DNA of 64,000 nucleotides from Marinobacter sp. JH2. GTDB taxonomy: Bacteria; Pseudomonadota; Gammaproteobacteria; Pseudomonadales; Oleiphilaceae. The DNA lies in contig NZ_CP037934.1 of NCBI RefSeq assembly GCF_004353225.1, positions 3,348,001 to 3,412,000 on the forward strand, given 5' to 3'. Below the pieces are notes generated by a model that had not been told where the DNA came from, ran no database searches, and saw only the letters and a program-made list of their open reading frames with translations. Both the position numbers and the translations under genes were made by a program. Shown here one piece after another: positions 35,597 to 45,151 of this stretch (its first letter is position 1; the number at the start of each line of letters is the position of its first letter).

Positions 35597-36904
35597 TTGA
35601 AATCAAACGACTGGCTGCATGGCTTTCGCCACTCATCTCCGTACATCAATGCCCACCGAGGCCGTACCGTGGTGTTGACCATGCCCGGAGATGCTATTGA
35701 GCATCGGAACTTCATCAACATCATCCATGACATTGCGTTGCTCAGCAGCTTGGGGGTGCGCTTGGTTGTGGCGTTTGGTGGCCGTCCGCAAATTCAGTCG
35801 CGCTTGGAAGACGCCGGTCTGGAAACCACCTTCGAGCGAGGCCTGCGGGTGACACCGGATGATCACCTGCCGTTGGTCATGGAAGCCATTGGTGGTTTGC
35901 GCGCCTACATGGAAAGCCAGTTGTCGATGGGGTTGGTTAACTCTCCCATGCACAACGCCAGAATCCGTGTCAGCAGCGGCAACTACGTCACTGCGAAGCC
36001 GGTGGGTGTGCTGGATGGCATCGATTTCGGGTATACCGGCAGGGTACGCCGGATTGATACCCTAGGTATCGAGAGATTGCTTGAACAGGGTCATATAGTC
36101 CTGTTGCCACCCATGGGGTATTCGCCGACGGGTGATGCTTTCAATTTGTCCTACGAAAACGTAGGCAGCCAAGTGGCGGCAGCCTTGAAGGCCGAGAAGC
36201 TGATTGTTTTTATCGACGACGAAGGCCTGCTGGACGAGGATGGCTCGCTGATTCGGGAATTGGGTGCCCATCAGGCAACAGAGCGGCTGAACGCCAATAA
36301 TGTGACCGGTCATGACGCGGTTCTTTTGAAAGCGGCCTGCGATGCCTGCGTGAAAGGTGTGCGCCGTGCTCACATCATCAGCTACTCTGAAGACGGCGCG
36401 TTGCTGGAAGAGCTGTTCACACGGGATGGCTCCGGCACTCTGGTCAGCGGAGACCATTACGAGCAAATTCGGCCGGCCCGGGTAGAGGACATCGGCGGTA
36501 TTCTGGAATTGATTCAGCCGTTGGAAGAGCAGGGCATATTGGTGCGGCGCTCCCGCGAGATGTTGGAAACCGAAGTTGACCGCTTTGTGGTCGCAGAGCG
36601 GGACGGCACCGTGGTCGGCTGTGCGGCCCTGTATCACTATCCCGAAGAAGCGGCCGGTGAACTGTCCTGTTTCGCCGTGGACCCATCCTACCGTCGCGCC
36701 GGGCGCGGTGACGACATCCTGATGATGATCGAAAAGCAGGCACGGGGGCAGGGCATTGAGAAGTTGTTTGTGCTGACCACTCAAACCGAGCACTGGTTTA
36801 GGGAGCGAGGGTTCGAGCCAACAGTGGTTGAAAACCTGCCAGGTCCCAAACTGGCAGCGTACAATCCTCTACGCAAATCAAAAGTGTTCGTGAAACCGCT
36901 CTGA
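35597..36904 (+). CDS. argA: N-acetylglutamate synthase
   Basis: 435 residues. An amino acid kinase-like domain (residues about 20-285; VVAFGGRPQIQSRL, AALKAEKLIVFID) is fused to a GNAT acetyltransferase domain (residues 290-435; SCFAVDPSYRRAGRGDDIL acetyl-CoA loop). This is the classical ArgA, making N-acetylglutamate from acetyl-CoA and glutamate, and is normally arginine-inhibited. The start is TTG at 35597 with GGGAG six bases upstream. The presence of argE (hydrolytic) fits the need for ArgA. The last 27 bp overlap the convergent lipoprotein gene. Confidence 0.94.
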   Translation: MKSNDWLHGFRHSSPYINAHRGRTVVLTMPGDAIEHRNFINIIHDIALLSSLGVRLVVAFGGRPQIQSRLEDAGLETTFERGLRVTPDDHLPLVMEAIGGLRAYMESQLSMGLVNSPMHNARIRVSSGNYVTAKPVGVLDGIDFGYTGRVRRIDTLGIERLLEQGHIVLLPPMGYSPTGDAFNLSYENVGSQVAAALKAEKLIVFIDDEGLLDEDGSLIRELGAHQATERLNANNVTGHDAVLLKAACDACVKGVRRAHIISYSEDGALLEELFTRDGSGTLVSGDHYEQIRPARVEDIGGILELIQPLEEQGILVRRSREMLETEVDRFVVAERDGTVVGCAALYHYPEEAAGELSCFAVDPSYRRAGRGDDILMMIEKQARGQGIEKLFVLTTQTEHWFRERGFEPTVVENLPGPKLAAYNPLRKSKVFVKPL

Positions 36905-37948
36905 CAGCGCGTTGAGAGTGTCCTTGCGCTCGGTTTCCGGTTGGTCTGACAGCCGGGAAACCGTCTCGTAAAACCGCTCGAAATCGAAGTCAGATTCTTT
37001 CAGTAACTGCCTGAAGGCCGGGACATGCTGATTGTATTGCTGAAACAGCGCCAGCTTGGCGTTGTTCAGCTGCACCGGTGCAGAGCCTAAGGGGCCGGGC
37101 TCCGGGTAGCGGGCCGCCAAAGCTTCGTACTGGCTTGCCAGATCATCCAGCGTTTTCTGTTTACGTTGCCTGAGTTGAATGCGGTCCAGTTCGTTCTGCT
37201 GTGCATACAGGCGGCGTAACGTCTCGCTGGTGTCACCAACCAATTCCAGCGTGCGATTGCGGTGCTCCAATCGCAGCAGGGCACGTTCGAAGGCCTCAGG
37301 CGAGCCCTCGCGCTCTAGCCACAAGCGCAACCCCTCCAGCTCGACTGCGGTGGCAAAACTCTCATTGAACGCTGTATCTCCATTCAGATAGACCACTCTA
37401 TGCGCCAGTTCATGAAACATCAGGGCAATCATCCGGTCTTCGGAAAGGTGGGTGAATCCGGTGTGCAGCAGGTCATCAAACCAGCCAAGCGTGGAGTAGG
37501 CCGTGACCGCGCCGATAAAGGTATCGTACCCTTGGTTGTCGAAGTGTTTCTGGGTTTTTTTTGCCATGGCCAGATCGAAATAACCCCGGTAAGCCTGGCA
37601 CCCGACAAAGGGATAGCACCACTGTTTTGGCGTTAGGGAAAACTCGGGCGCTGCCACCAGATTGACCACGACCCAAGGATGCTCGAGCGCCACAAAACTG
37701 GAAAACGCACCGTCAACGGGAAGCCTGAGTGTTTGCTCTGCAAAGGTGCGTGCCGACTGGGCCGACGACAAAGCCCTAGACAATTCCGGTGGGGTGTCGG
37801 AGTGCTGTAAAACATTCTCTACCGGCTCGCTGCGCATCATTAACGAGACATGGCCGGAAATAGCTTGAGTGTAATAACGCATTGATGAGCAGCCCGGAAG
37901 TGCCGCTAACAGTAGCAATATGAGATAGACCTGACTAAGCTGTTTCAT
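36878..37948 (-). CDS. Predicted lipoprotein zinc aminopeptidase
   Basis: 356 residues. A signal sequence with lipobox (LLAALPGC, cysteine near residue 20) marks it as a lipoprotein. A gluzincin-like site FHELAHRVVYL supplies two zinc histidines, and FNESFATAVELEG downstream supplies the third ligand glutamate. This layout is that of the putative aminopeptidase family (Aminopep). Substrate peptides are unknown. A charged helical coil follows. The gene converges on argA with a 27-bp overlap; no clear ribosome site precedes the ATG. Confidence 0.8.
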   Translation of the reverse strand: MKQLSQVYLILLLLAALPGCSSMRYYTQAISGHVSLMMRSEPVENVLQHSDTPPELSRALSSAQSARTFAEQTLRLPVDGAFSSFVALEHPWVVVNLVAAPEFSLTPKQWCYPFVGCQAYRGYFDLAMAKKTQKHFDNQGYDTFIGAVTAYSTLGWFDDLLHTGFTHLSEDRMIALMFHELAHRVVYLNGDTAFNESFATAVELEGLRLWLEREGSPEAFERALLRLEHRNRTLELVGDTSETLRRLYAQQNELDRIQLRQRKQKTLDDLASQYEALAARYPEPGPLGSAPVQLNNAKLALFQQYNQHVPAFRQLLKESDFDFERFYETVSRLSDQPETERKDTLNALSERFHEHF

Positions 37949-38137
37949 GAATCATCATGCTATGGTGAAGTGAACGCTCGCATTCGATATTTTGTCATTG
38001 TGCGAGCAGGGTTGTAGGCTATTTCTTCAACCACTTTAACCGATTTTTCGTGGGTGGTACGTTCCACCTGAACAGGGACATGGTCCGGGTATCTAGTTCC
38101 CGCTGACGGAACCGGCTTAACAACTGGTCAATTATTG

Positions 38138-41100
38138 ATGGATCCGAGAGAACGTCGCAGTAGCCCCCGACAGCCAATTAAACTCGCCGCCCAAATCGAT
38201 GTGGGCAGCGGAGAGTCATTACCCTGCCAAATCGCAGACTTTTGCGCCGAAGGCCTCTACATCCGTTTTTCGGGCCAGACCTCTCTCAAACTCGGGAGTG
38301 TGTTTGAGCGGTCGGAGCCGGAAGAAGTTGTTGTGCGCTTTCGAGGCTTGGACAGCAACGTTCACCATGAGCTGCACGTTCGCCCTGCACGACGAATCGA
38401 ACGTGCCATGGGGGTTTCCTTTGTCCGATCAAATCCAGAGGCCATCGAGGCGCTAATACGGCTGTGCGGCAGTGGTGACAACCAAAGCCGATCTTCACTG
38501 CAAGCGCCCAGCGATAGGGTTCAGTTTGTACTGCATCAATGTGCCCGTGCCATTACCCAGTTCATTGAACCGTTGATGGGTGCCTGTTTTGTAAACACTG
38601 TCGACGGATTAAAAGCGGCGGCTCAGAAAGCGTCAAGCGATCAGCTGGCGAATGAATACATGGATGCGGCGGGGCAAATCGAAGGTCGTCAGCGCATCTT
38701 GTGGCACCACATGGCCCGCAGCCTGGAGTCGCCCTTAAAGCCGGAGCAAAAAGGCGCTCCGGGGGCGCTATTGTCGGTTGTTGATAAAGACGAATTCGAA
38801 GATTGGCTGGCGGTTAAGGTCATGGTCACCCGGGCGGACACCTTGTACCGGGGCGATCTGCTTGAACTCAAGCTGCGGCTGGATCATTTGGGTATCTCCA
38901 ATCGGACTGGCCATCACAATCCACTGGGGCCGGCGCTGGTCTGCGAAGCCTTTCATCATGCTTTGGTGCAGCTGAAGGTGAGTCGCGATGTGGAAAAAGT
39001 GTGTTTGAAAGTCTTTGAGCAAACGGTGATTCGCCAGTTAGCCCCGCTTTACCGTGAGCTGAATAACATCCTTATCAGGCACGGTGTATTGCCTGACCTC
39101 GATTTAACGAAATACCTCAGTGAACAAGCCGCGGAGGGGGTTACCTCCAAAACTCCGGAGCCTAAACCCGCGCGTGAAGGTGAGGATGAGGCGATAAAAC
39201 CCTCGCCAGTCCGGCCAGAAGACAAAATCGAGTCGAAGGCTTCAGGTGAGTTCCGGGGGTATTCCAAATCTGCGCAGAATGCCTTTGCAACGGTTCGAAA
39301 CCTGTTGTCATCCCTGAAGCGGAGCCGCTCTGCAGACGACGTGCCAGCATCAGAATCGTTCGAACCCGATGCCCGGCCACTGACCAGCAATGAGCTGAGC
39401 CAAGAACTGCAAGAGCTGCAGATACAGGCAGCTGATCTGAACGAGCCCGATGTTCCGCTTAAGGAACGCGTTGTGGCGAAAGTGAAAGGCAGCATTGAAA
39501 ATGCGCGCTTGAACGAAGACAGCCAAGACGCACTGGATGTGGTGGATCGGTTTTTCCGCAGTGTGACCGAAAGCCCCAAACTCAGCCGTTTTGCTCAAGA
39601 CAAGATGCGTCAATTGCAGGTGCCGGTGCTGAAAGTGGTGATGCGTGATCCCAGCTTTTTTGAGGATCAGGCCAGCCCTGTCCGCAGTGTGATGAACCGA
39701 CTGGCACAGATTGGTGTAAAAGGCGCTCGTCCCAATCCTGTGGTGCAACGCAAGGTCGATGAGTTGGTGCAACGCATCGCGACCGACTTTGATAAGGATA
39801 CGGTGATTTTTGACGAAGCTGTCGAGGAACTCGACAGCTTGATCGAACGACAAAACCTCGCCTACCGTCGCAACGTAGAGCGTGTAACGGCAGCCGCTCA
39901 GGGTTCCCAGAAGGTAGCCGAATCCAAAGCCGCAGTGGCCGCCGCACTGGATGCAAAACTGGGCGGCCGCAAGGTGCCCAAAGCGGTTGTCAGCCTGTTG
40001 GAAAGTGGGTGGCGCGATCTCTTGTCTCTGACCTGGATACGGCAGGGCGAAGAGGGGCAGCTGTGGCAGGATTATCTGGCCGTGATTGATTCGTTAATGG
40101 CCTATGCTGAAAGCCCCGGCAACAGCAGTAATTTGCCGGAACTTCTGCGCTTGATTCAGGACGGTTTGGCATCCATTTCCAGCAACCGTACACCGTCTTC
40201 CCAGATACGGGATGAGCTAAAACAGCTGATGGTTCGGCAGCCAGGCGAGCCTCTTGAGCTGGTTGAAGTGCCGAAGGCTCAGTCTGACAAACCTGCCAAG
40301 TCGGACGCGGGCGAGCGAGAAATGATAAGTCTTCAGCGTTGGGTCAATCGCGCCCAGCAATTGCAAGTCGGAGACTGGTTTAAAGATCAAAGTAAATCGG
40401 ATGACCTGCATTACATCCGGCTGGTTTGGGTTGCAGATAACTTCTCGCGCTTTGTGTTTGTGAATCATCAGGGTATGCGTGTGGTCGAATTGGACGCCAC
40501 CTCACTGGCGCGGAAAATGCGGGAAGGTGTTCTCATTCTGGACAGCCAGTACGAAAAGCCGTTGGTCGATGAAAGTATTGATCGCATGGTGCGGAATGTA
40601 TACGACCAACTGTCTTGGGTCTCGACCCACGATGATTTGACGCATTTGTTGAACCGTCGTGAATTCGAACGATTGTTAGAACATCAACTCACGCGAGGTG
40701 AAGACACCCGCACGCTGCTGCATCTGGACCTGAAGGGCTTCCGGCTGCTGAACGATGTGGCGGGCCAGAAAGCCGCCGATGAAACCCTGAAACAGGTGGC
40801 TGACATACTGTGTAAACATGCAGATGAGGGCATGCCCGTGTCGCGGGTTGAGGGCACAGAATTCGCGATGCTGGTGCCGGATGACAAGGCGAGCGTAGTA
40901 GCCCAGTCGCTGGTTAGCGCCATCGAGGCGGCGGAATTCCGTTTCGATGGCAAAACCTATGAATTAACCGCCAATGTTGGCATCGTGCCGACGGTCGCTG
41001 CGGTGACCTCAGCCGAACGCTGGCTGAGAACATCCGAACAGGTACTGTCTGTCGCCCGTCGCGGCGGCGCAGGGCGTGTGTCTGTTTACAGTGAAGGTGG

Positions 41101-41878
41101 CGAAGATCAGGCGCGACAGGATCAGATAGCGGCCCGTGTTGCGAATCTTGGGGATCCTGCCGATGATCGAATGTTACTGCGGTGCCAGAAGATCATTCCG
41201 TTGCATCCGGAGGCCCGGATGTCGGTCGCCCAGTATGAAATCCTGATCAGTATGTACGATGATAACGGCGAGTTAGTGACCGGCCGCGACCTCGTGCGTA
41301 TGGCAGAACGCTATGACCGAATGCAGGCGGTAGACCGTTGGGTTGTGGGTCATATGCTGGATTGGCTGCAGGAAAAAAAGCCCGGTGCCCGAGAGGTTGG
41401 CGGTATCTGTATTAATTTGTCTGGCCATTCGTTGAATGATCAGGCCCTGCTAGAATTTATTTACGAAAAGCTCAGTGAAAAAGACGCCCCCATCGAGCGC
41501 TTGTGGTTTGAGTTAACCGAAGCCTCGGCCATCCACGACGTGCCGGCCGTAGCCCGGTTTATCGGAGAAATGAAAGAACTTGGGTGCCGCTTCTGTCTGG
41601 GTAACTTTGGGACCGGTCCGAACGCTTATGACTTCATGCGCTCGCTGCCGATCGACCTGATCAAAATCGACAGTGCCTTTACTCATCAGCTGGCTACCAA
41701 CGCCACTGACCAGGCCATGGTTAAATCAATGGTTGATATGGCGCATTTTATGGATCGGGAAGTTGTGGCCACTCAGGTTGAAACTCGTGAGGTTCTGGAT
41801 AAGCTGGCGCAGTTGGGCGTGGACTATGCTCAGGGCTTTGTTATCGAAAAGCCTAAATTACTAACCAGTTTGATCTGA
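38138..41878 (+). CDS. Giant PilZ - DUF1631 - degenerate GGDEF - degenerate EAL protein
   Basis: 1246 residues, cytoplasmic. Residues about 5-105 resemble PilZ (RSSPRQPI near the start, DFCAEG in place of D/NxSxxG). Residues about 120-720 are a helical DUF1631 region. A GGDEF-like domain starts near 830 (DDLTHLLNRREFERLL), but the active site reads RVEGTEF. An EAL-like domain begins near 1020: EAL is replaced (YEILISMYD), the catalytic DD is LGNFGTG, and EGVE is TQVETRE. Both catalytic sites therefore look dead, and the protein is probably a c-di-GMP receptor or scaffold. The related architecture is known in gammaproteobacteria but poorly studied. ATG 38138 has a weak ribosome site. prk follows after 20 bp. 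Confidence 0.82.
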   Translation: MDPRERRSSPRQPIKLAAQIDVGSGESLPCQIADFCAEGLYIRFSGQTSLKLGSVFERSEPEEVVVRFRGLDSNVHHELHVRPARRIERAMGVSFVRSNPEAIEALIRLCGSGDNQSRSSLQAPSDRVQFVLHQCARAITQFIEPLMGACFVNTVDGLKAAAQKASSDQLANEYMDAAGQIEGRQRILWHHMARSLESPLKPEQKGAPGALLSVVDKDEFEDWLAVKVMVTRADTLYRGDLLELKLRLDHLGISNRTGHHNPLGPALVCEAFHHALVQLKVSRDVEKVCLKVFEQTVIRQLAPLYRELNNILIRHGVLPDLDLTKYLSEQAAEGVTSKTPEPKPAREGEDEAIKPSPVRPEDKIESKASGEFRGYSKSAQNAFATVRNLLSSLKRSRSADDVPASESFEPDARPLTSNELSQELQELQIQAADLNEPDVPLKERVVAKVKGSIENARLNEDSQDALDVVDRFFRSVTESPKLSRFAQDKMRQLQVPVLKVVMRDPSFFEDQASPVRSVMNRLAQIGVKGARPNPVVQRKVDELVQRIATDFDKDTVIFDEAVEELDSLIERQNLAYRRNVERVTAAAQGSQKVAESKAAVAAALDAKLGGRKVPKAVVSLLESGWRDLLSLTWIRQGEEGQLWQDYLAVIDSLMAYAESPGNSSNLPELLRLIQDGLASISSNRTPSSQIRDELKQLMVRQPGEPLELVEVPKAQSDKPAKSDAGEREMISLQRWVNRAQQLQVGDWFKDQSKSDDLHYIRLVWVADNFSRFVFVNHQGMRVVELDATSLARKMREGVLILDSQYEKPLVDESIDRMVRNVYDQLSWVSTHDDLTHLLNRREFERLLEHQLTRGEDTRTLLHLDLKGFRLLNDVAGQKAADETLKQVADILCKHADEGMPVSRVEGTEFAMLVPDDKASVVAQSLVSAIEAAEFRFDGKTYELTANVGIVPTVAAVTSAERWLRTSEQVLSVARRGGAGRVSVYSEGGEDQARQDQIAARVANLGDPADDRMLLRCQKIIPLHPEARMSVAQYEILISMYDDNGELVTGRDLVRMAERYDRMQAVDRWVVGHMLDWLQEKKPGAREVGGICINLSGHSLNDQALLEFIYEKLSEKDAPIERLWFELTEASAIHDVPAVARFIGEMKELGCRFCLGNFGTGPNAYDFMRSLPIDLIKIDSAFTHQLATNATDQAMVKSMVDMAHFMDREVVATQVETREVLDKLAQLGVDYAQGFVIEKPKLLTSLI

Positions 41879-41898
41879 CCCTCAGGAATTCTGCTTTT

Positions 41899-42765
41899 AT
41901 GTCTAAGCGCCACCCGATTATTGCGGTGACCGGCTCCTCCGGTGCCGGCACCAGTACCACTGGTCAGATTTTTGCGCGATTGTTTGCCCGAGAAGACATC
42001 AATGCCGCGATGGTCAGTGGTGACAGCTTTCACCGTTATACCCGTGAGCAGATGGCGCGCCTGGCGGCGAAAGGCCAGTTTGGTGAGCGCAACCATTTCG
42101 CCCTTGCTGCCAACCACATCGACCGGCTTGAAGCCCTAATGTATGACTACAGTCACACGGGCAATGGTCGATGCCGCCAGTACGTCCACGATGAAGATCA
42201 CGAGCTGATTACAGCCGGCCATAAGCCAGGCACCTTTACGCCTTGGAGTTCATTGCCGGCGGACACCGATGTGCTGTTTTACGAAGGATTGCACGGCGGA
42301 GTGGTGAGCGAAAACTTCAACCTGGTCCAGTATGTGGATCTGTTGATCGGCGTCGTGCCCATCGTAAACCTGGAATGGATTCAGAAGATCAACCGGGATA
42401 CCAACAAACGCGGATACAGTCCCGAAGCCGTTGTGGAAACCATCATTAACCGTATGGATGACTACGTAAAAGACATCGTGCCGCAATTCTCTCACACCCA
42501 TATCAACTTTCAGCGTGTACCGTTGGTGGATACATCCAACCCGTTCATCGCTCGAGAAGTGCCGAGTGAAGATGAAAGCATGATCGTGATTCACTTTCGT
42601 GAAGTCACGGATGTGGACTTCAGCTGGTTGCTGCAGGCGATTCCCCAAAGCCGTTTGTCCCGGCACGACACCTTGGTGATCCCGGGAACGAAAATGCCAC
42701 TGGCTATGGATTTGATTGTGCGCCCCATGGTTCAGAGGCTAATGGCCGGCAAGGCGTTTGCCTGA
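41899..42765 (+). CDS. Phosphoribulokinase-family protein (PrkB-like)
   Basis: 288 residues. P-loop VTGSSGAGTSTTG, base-binding SGDSFHRYTREQM, acidic LFYEGLHGGVV and the KINRDTNKRGYS segment are all present. It belongs to the PrkB/PRK family, phosphorylating a ribulose 5-phosphate-like substrate. No RuBisCO or carboxysome gene is in the window. The neighbourhood (speD, OsmC, crp/vfr) matches E. coli prkB-yhfA-crp, where PrkB's role is unclear, so a Calvin-cycle function should not be assumed. It is separated from the c-di-GMP-scaffold gene by 20 bp and ends in a strong hairpin. Confidence 0.88.
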   Translation: MSKRHPIIAVTGSSGAGTSTTGQIFARLFAREDINAAMVSGDSFHRYTREQMARLAAKGQFGERNHFALAANHIDRLEALMYDYSHTGNGRCRQYVHDEDHELITAGHKPGTFTPWSSLPADTDVLFYEGLHGGVVSENFNLVQYVDLLIGVVPIVNLEWIQKINRDTNKRGYSPEAVVETIINRMDDYVKDIVPQFSHTHINFQRVPLVDTSNPFIAREVPSEDESMIVIHFREVTDVDFSWLLQAIPQSRLSRHDTLVIPGTKMPLAMDLIVRPMVQRLMAGKAFA

Positions 42766-42792
42766 GAGGCAGCTGAGAATAGCTGCCTCTCA
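42763..42792. terminator. Hairpin between convergent prk and speD
   Basis: TGAGAGGCAGCT / AGCTGCCTCTCA is a perfect 12-bp stem with a 6-nt loop, and includes the prk stop codon. No strong U run is seen on either side. It may be a bidirectional pause or terminator. Confidence 0.55.
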
Positions 42793-42798
42793 AAGTAA

Positions 42799-43590
42799 TT
42801 ATTCCACGTTGCGGGAATAGAAAATTTCCAGCATCTCCCGGCGTAGCCGGTCTTCGATGGACTTGGCTTCGGCAGGATCGAGCTCTTCTGCGTTGGTGCC
42901 AAACACGTAATTATCCAGGTTGAACTCTTTCAACATCATCTTCGTGTGGAACAGGTTCTCCTGATACACGTTTACGTCGATCATCTGATAGGCGTTCTGG
43001 GTGTCTTCCGTGAGGTAGTTCTGAATCGAATTGATGTCGTGGTCGATGTAGTGCTTGGTGCCATCGATGTCGCGGGTAAAACCACGCACCCGGTAATCGA
43101 CGGTGACCACGTCAGAATCGAAGCTGTGAATCAGGTAGTTCAACACCTTCAGCGGTGAAATCAAACCACAGGTAGACACATCGATATCAGCACGGAAGGT
43201 GCTCACACCGTCGTGAGGGTGGCTTTCCGGATAGGTGTGAACCGTCACGTGGCTTTTGTCCAGGTGCGCCACAATGGTATCGGGCAATGGGCCGGGCGAT
43301 TCGTCGTAATTCTCTTCGCAGTCGTCTACGTCGTGCTCGGCAATCAGCATGGTGACCGACGCACCGTGGGGCTCGTAATCTTGACGGGCAATATTAAGAA
43401 CGTTCGCGCCAATGATTTTCACAACGTCAGTCAGGATCTGAGTCAAACGCTCGGCGTTATACATCTCGTCGATGTAATCGATGTATGCTTCACGTTGCTC
43501 GTTGGTCTGCGCGTAACAGATGTCGTAGATGTTGAAGCTTAGTGATTTGGTCAGATTGTTAAAACCGTGCAACTGGAGTTTTGATTCCAT
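42799..43590 (-). CDS. speD: S-adenosylmethionine decarboxylase proenzyme
   Basis: 263 residues, the long gammaproteobacterial form. Self-cleavage occurs at the serine near 113 in [13 protein letters not shown], producing the pyruvoyl cofactor. [18 protein letters not shown] is also diagnostic. It makes decarboxylated SAM, the aminopropyl donor for spermidine. GGAGG precedes the ATG. No speE is adjacent, so spermidine synthase lies elsewhere. Spermidine is also a building block of petrobactin, encoded 16 kb away; this is a metabolic link, not an operon. Confidence 0.95.
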   Translation of the reverse strand: MESKLQLHGFNNLTKSLSFNIYDICYAQTNEQREAYIDYIDEMYNAERLTQILTDVVKIIGANVLNIARQDYEPHGASVTMLIAEHDVDDCEENYDESPGPLPDTIVAHLDKSHVTVHTYPESHPHDGVSTFRADIDVSTCGLISPLKVLNYLIHSFDSDVVTVDYRVRGFTRDIDGTKHYIDHDINSIQNYLTEDTQNAYQMIDVNVYQENLFHTKMMLKEFNLDNYVFGTNAEELDPAEAKSIEDRLRREMLEIFYSRNVE

Positions 43591-43786
43591 GCTCAGCCCC
43601 TCCGGTGATTGGAGATGAATGGTGACAGGGTGAGGTTAGTCCCCCTACCGAGGCCGCCACCGACTACTGACCAGGCAAACATGTTGTTCACCTTTTGCGC
43701 AGACCGGCGGAGAAAGGTGCGTATTATGCATACGGCTTATGTCGATGAATAGTGTTTGCAAGGACTTTTTTTAAGCACCTGAATAC

Positions 43787-43813
43787 GCCCCGAAAAGCTA
43801 CGGTTCGCGGGGC
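43787..43813 (-). other. Weak hairpin downstream of the OsmC gene
   Basis: GCCCCG / CGGGGC arms with a partly paired interior, about 10 bp past the OsmC stop. No U run follows, so termination is doubtful. The 232-bp gap up to speD holds no other ORF. Confidence 0.35.
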
Positions 43814-43822
43814 TTTACGAAC

Positions 43823-44245
43823 TTATTCCGCCGCTCGAATTTCGAAGCTGTGGGTGATCTCCACTCCGGCTGCGCCCAGCATAATAGAGGCCGAGCAATA
43901 CTTGTCGGCAGACAAGCTAACCGCTCGTTCTACCTGCTTTTCTTTCAAGTTGTGACCGGTCACAACGAAATGCAGATGAATTTTGGTGAAAATCGCTGGC
44001 ACGGCATCGGCCCGCTCTGCTTCCAGTTCGGCATGGCAGGCTGTCACGTTTTGTCGGCTTTTTTGCAAAATGGACATGACGTCAAACGAAGAACAACCGC
44101 CGACACCCATGAGCAACATTTCCATGGGGCGCGGCCCAAGATTCTGCCCGCCGAGGTCGGGTGGCCCGTCCATTTGTACGCTGTGGCCGGTGCCGCTGGT
44201 GGCTTTGAAACTAACATTGCCGGTCCAGTCTACCGTTGCTTTCAT
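43823..44245 (-). CDS. OsmC family protein (YhfA-type)
   Basis: 140 residues, OsmC/Ohr fold. The two redox cysteines are in VGGCSSFDV and DKYCSASIML. OsmC/YhfA proteins reduce organic hydroperoxides, or in the YhfA branch have no clear function. GGAGAAG precedes ATG 44245; the longer in-frame extension is rejected. It is divergent from vfr/crp and upstream of speD on the same strand, the same order as in Pseudomonas and E. coli around crp. Confidence 0.85.
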   Translation of the reverse strand: MKATVDWTGNVSFKATSGTGHSVQMDGPPDLGGQNLGPRPMEMLLMGVGGCSSFDVMSILQKSRQNVTACHAELEAERADAVPAIFTKIHLHFVVTGHNLKEKQVERAVSLSADKYCSASIMLGAAGVEITHSFEIRAAE

Positions 44246-44344
44246 TTGTTCTTCTCCCATGTTGAATCGGTAATGAGAAGGGATGCTAGCACAGACTTTC
44301 AGAAATCCACGCCTTTGCATGCCAGTTGCCCCTGAGCAACCATC

Positions 44345-44373
44345 TTGTTATAAGTTGCGTGGATAAATAGATA
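44345..44373 (+). promoter_or_regulatory. Candidate promoter of vfr/crp
   Basis: TTGTTA (44345-44350), 17-bp spacer, TAGATA (44368-44373), about 80 bp upstream of the ATG. The ribosome site AGGAGG is 13 bp before the start. Confidence 0.5.
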
Positions 44374-44452
44374 ATCCCGTAACCTGCAGGGAAATGCAGG
44401 GATATAACAAAGATCAGGATCGGCAATACGCTGAGGAGGCACATCTCGCATT

Positions 44453-45094
44453 ATGGCTACTATCATCAAGCCGGTTGAGCAGAAAACCAAACATCTGGAT
44501 TACTTTCTTTCCCAATGCCATCGCCGGCGTTACCCAGCCAAAAGCACCATTATTTATGCGGGCGACAAAAGTGACTCCCTCTTCTACATCGTAAAAGGGT
44601 CGGTAACCGTCATTATTGAAGACGACGATGGCCGCGAAATGATTATGGCCTACCTGAACACCGGCGATTTTTTCGGTGAGATGGGGCTGTTCGACAACAT
44701 GGATTCGCGCAGTGCTTGGGTCAAAGCCAAAACCGAATGCGAGGTGGCTGAAATAAGCTACACCAAATTCCGTGAAATCGCCCAGCAAGATCCCCGGGTT
44801 CTGTATTTCATTGGTGAGCAGATGGCCTCTCGCTTGCGCCAAACCACCCGTAAAGTGGGTGACCTGGCGTTCCTGGACGTGACCGGTCGGGTAGCGCGCA
44901 CGCTGTTGGATTTGTGCAAAGAGCCCGATGCCATGACTCACCCAGACGGCATGCAGATTAAGATCACTCGTCAGGAAATCGGCCGCATTGTCGGTTGCTC
45001 CCGCGAGATGGTGGGCCGAGTACTGAAAACGCTGGAAGAGCAAGGTCTGGTGCAGGTGAAAGGGAAAACCATGGTGGTCTACGGCACCCGTTAA
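44453..45094 (+). CDS. vfr: cAMP receptor protein family regulator (Vfr/Crp)
   Basis: 213 residues. The N-terminal cyclic nucleotide domain has phosphate-binding [17 protein letters not shown] (Crp reads GELGLFEEGQERSAW). The long dimer helix is [19 protein letters not shown]. The winged helix has [20 protein letters not shown], nearly identical to Crp/Vfr recognition helix 2. It should activate or repress genes at TGTGA-N6-TCACA sites when bound by cAMP. The genomic position next to OsmC and speD is conserved in Pseudomonas. Closed by a strong bidirectional terminator. Confidence 0.93.
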   Translation: MATIIKPVEQKTKHLDYFLSQCHRRRYPAKSTIIYAGDKSDSLFYIVKGSVTVIIEDDDGREMIMAYLNTGDFFGEMGLFDNMDSRSAWVKAKTECEVAEISYTKFREIAQQDPRVLYFIGEQMASRLRQTTRKVGDLAFLDVTGRVARTLLDLCKEPDAMTHPDGMQIKITRQEIGRIVGCSREMVGRVLKTLEEQGLVQVKGKTMVVYGTR

Positions 45095-45114
45095 TGGGCA
45101 TCTGTAGAGCTTAG

Positions 45115-45143
45115 AAAAAACCGCTGCCTCGCAGCGGTTTTTT
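45115..45143. terminator. Bidirectional terminator between vfr and modC
   Basis: AAAAAACCGCTGC / GCAGCGGTTTTTT stem with CTC loop: a 13-bp stem flanked by A and T runs, working for both convergent transcripts. Confidence 0.93.
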
Positions 45144-45151
45144 TATGGGCG

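Noticed and set aside
34615..35733. Minus-strand open frame of 372 residues
   Set aside because: Antisense shadow of argE and the start of argA; His/Gln/Arg-rich with no domain.
36878..36904. 27-bp argA/lipoprotein overlap as a frameshift or mis-assembly
   Set aside because: Both frames end normally with full-length conserved C-termini; short convergent overlaps are common.
41899..43590. Autotrophic (Calvin cycle) locus based on phosphoribulokinase
   Set aside because: No RuBisCO, cbb or carboxysome genes in the window, and the synteny is that of the crp/speD region.
44386..44403. CCTGCAGG and repeated GCAGGGA-like sequence upstream of vfr as a CRP site
   Set aside because: It lacks the TGTGA-N6-TCACA core; the short repeats look incidental.
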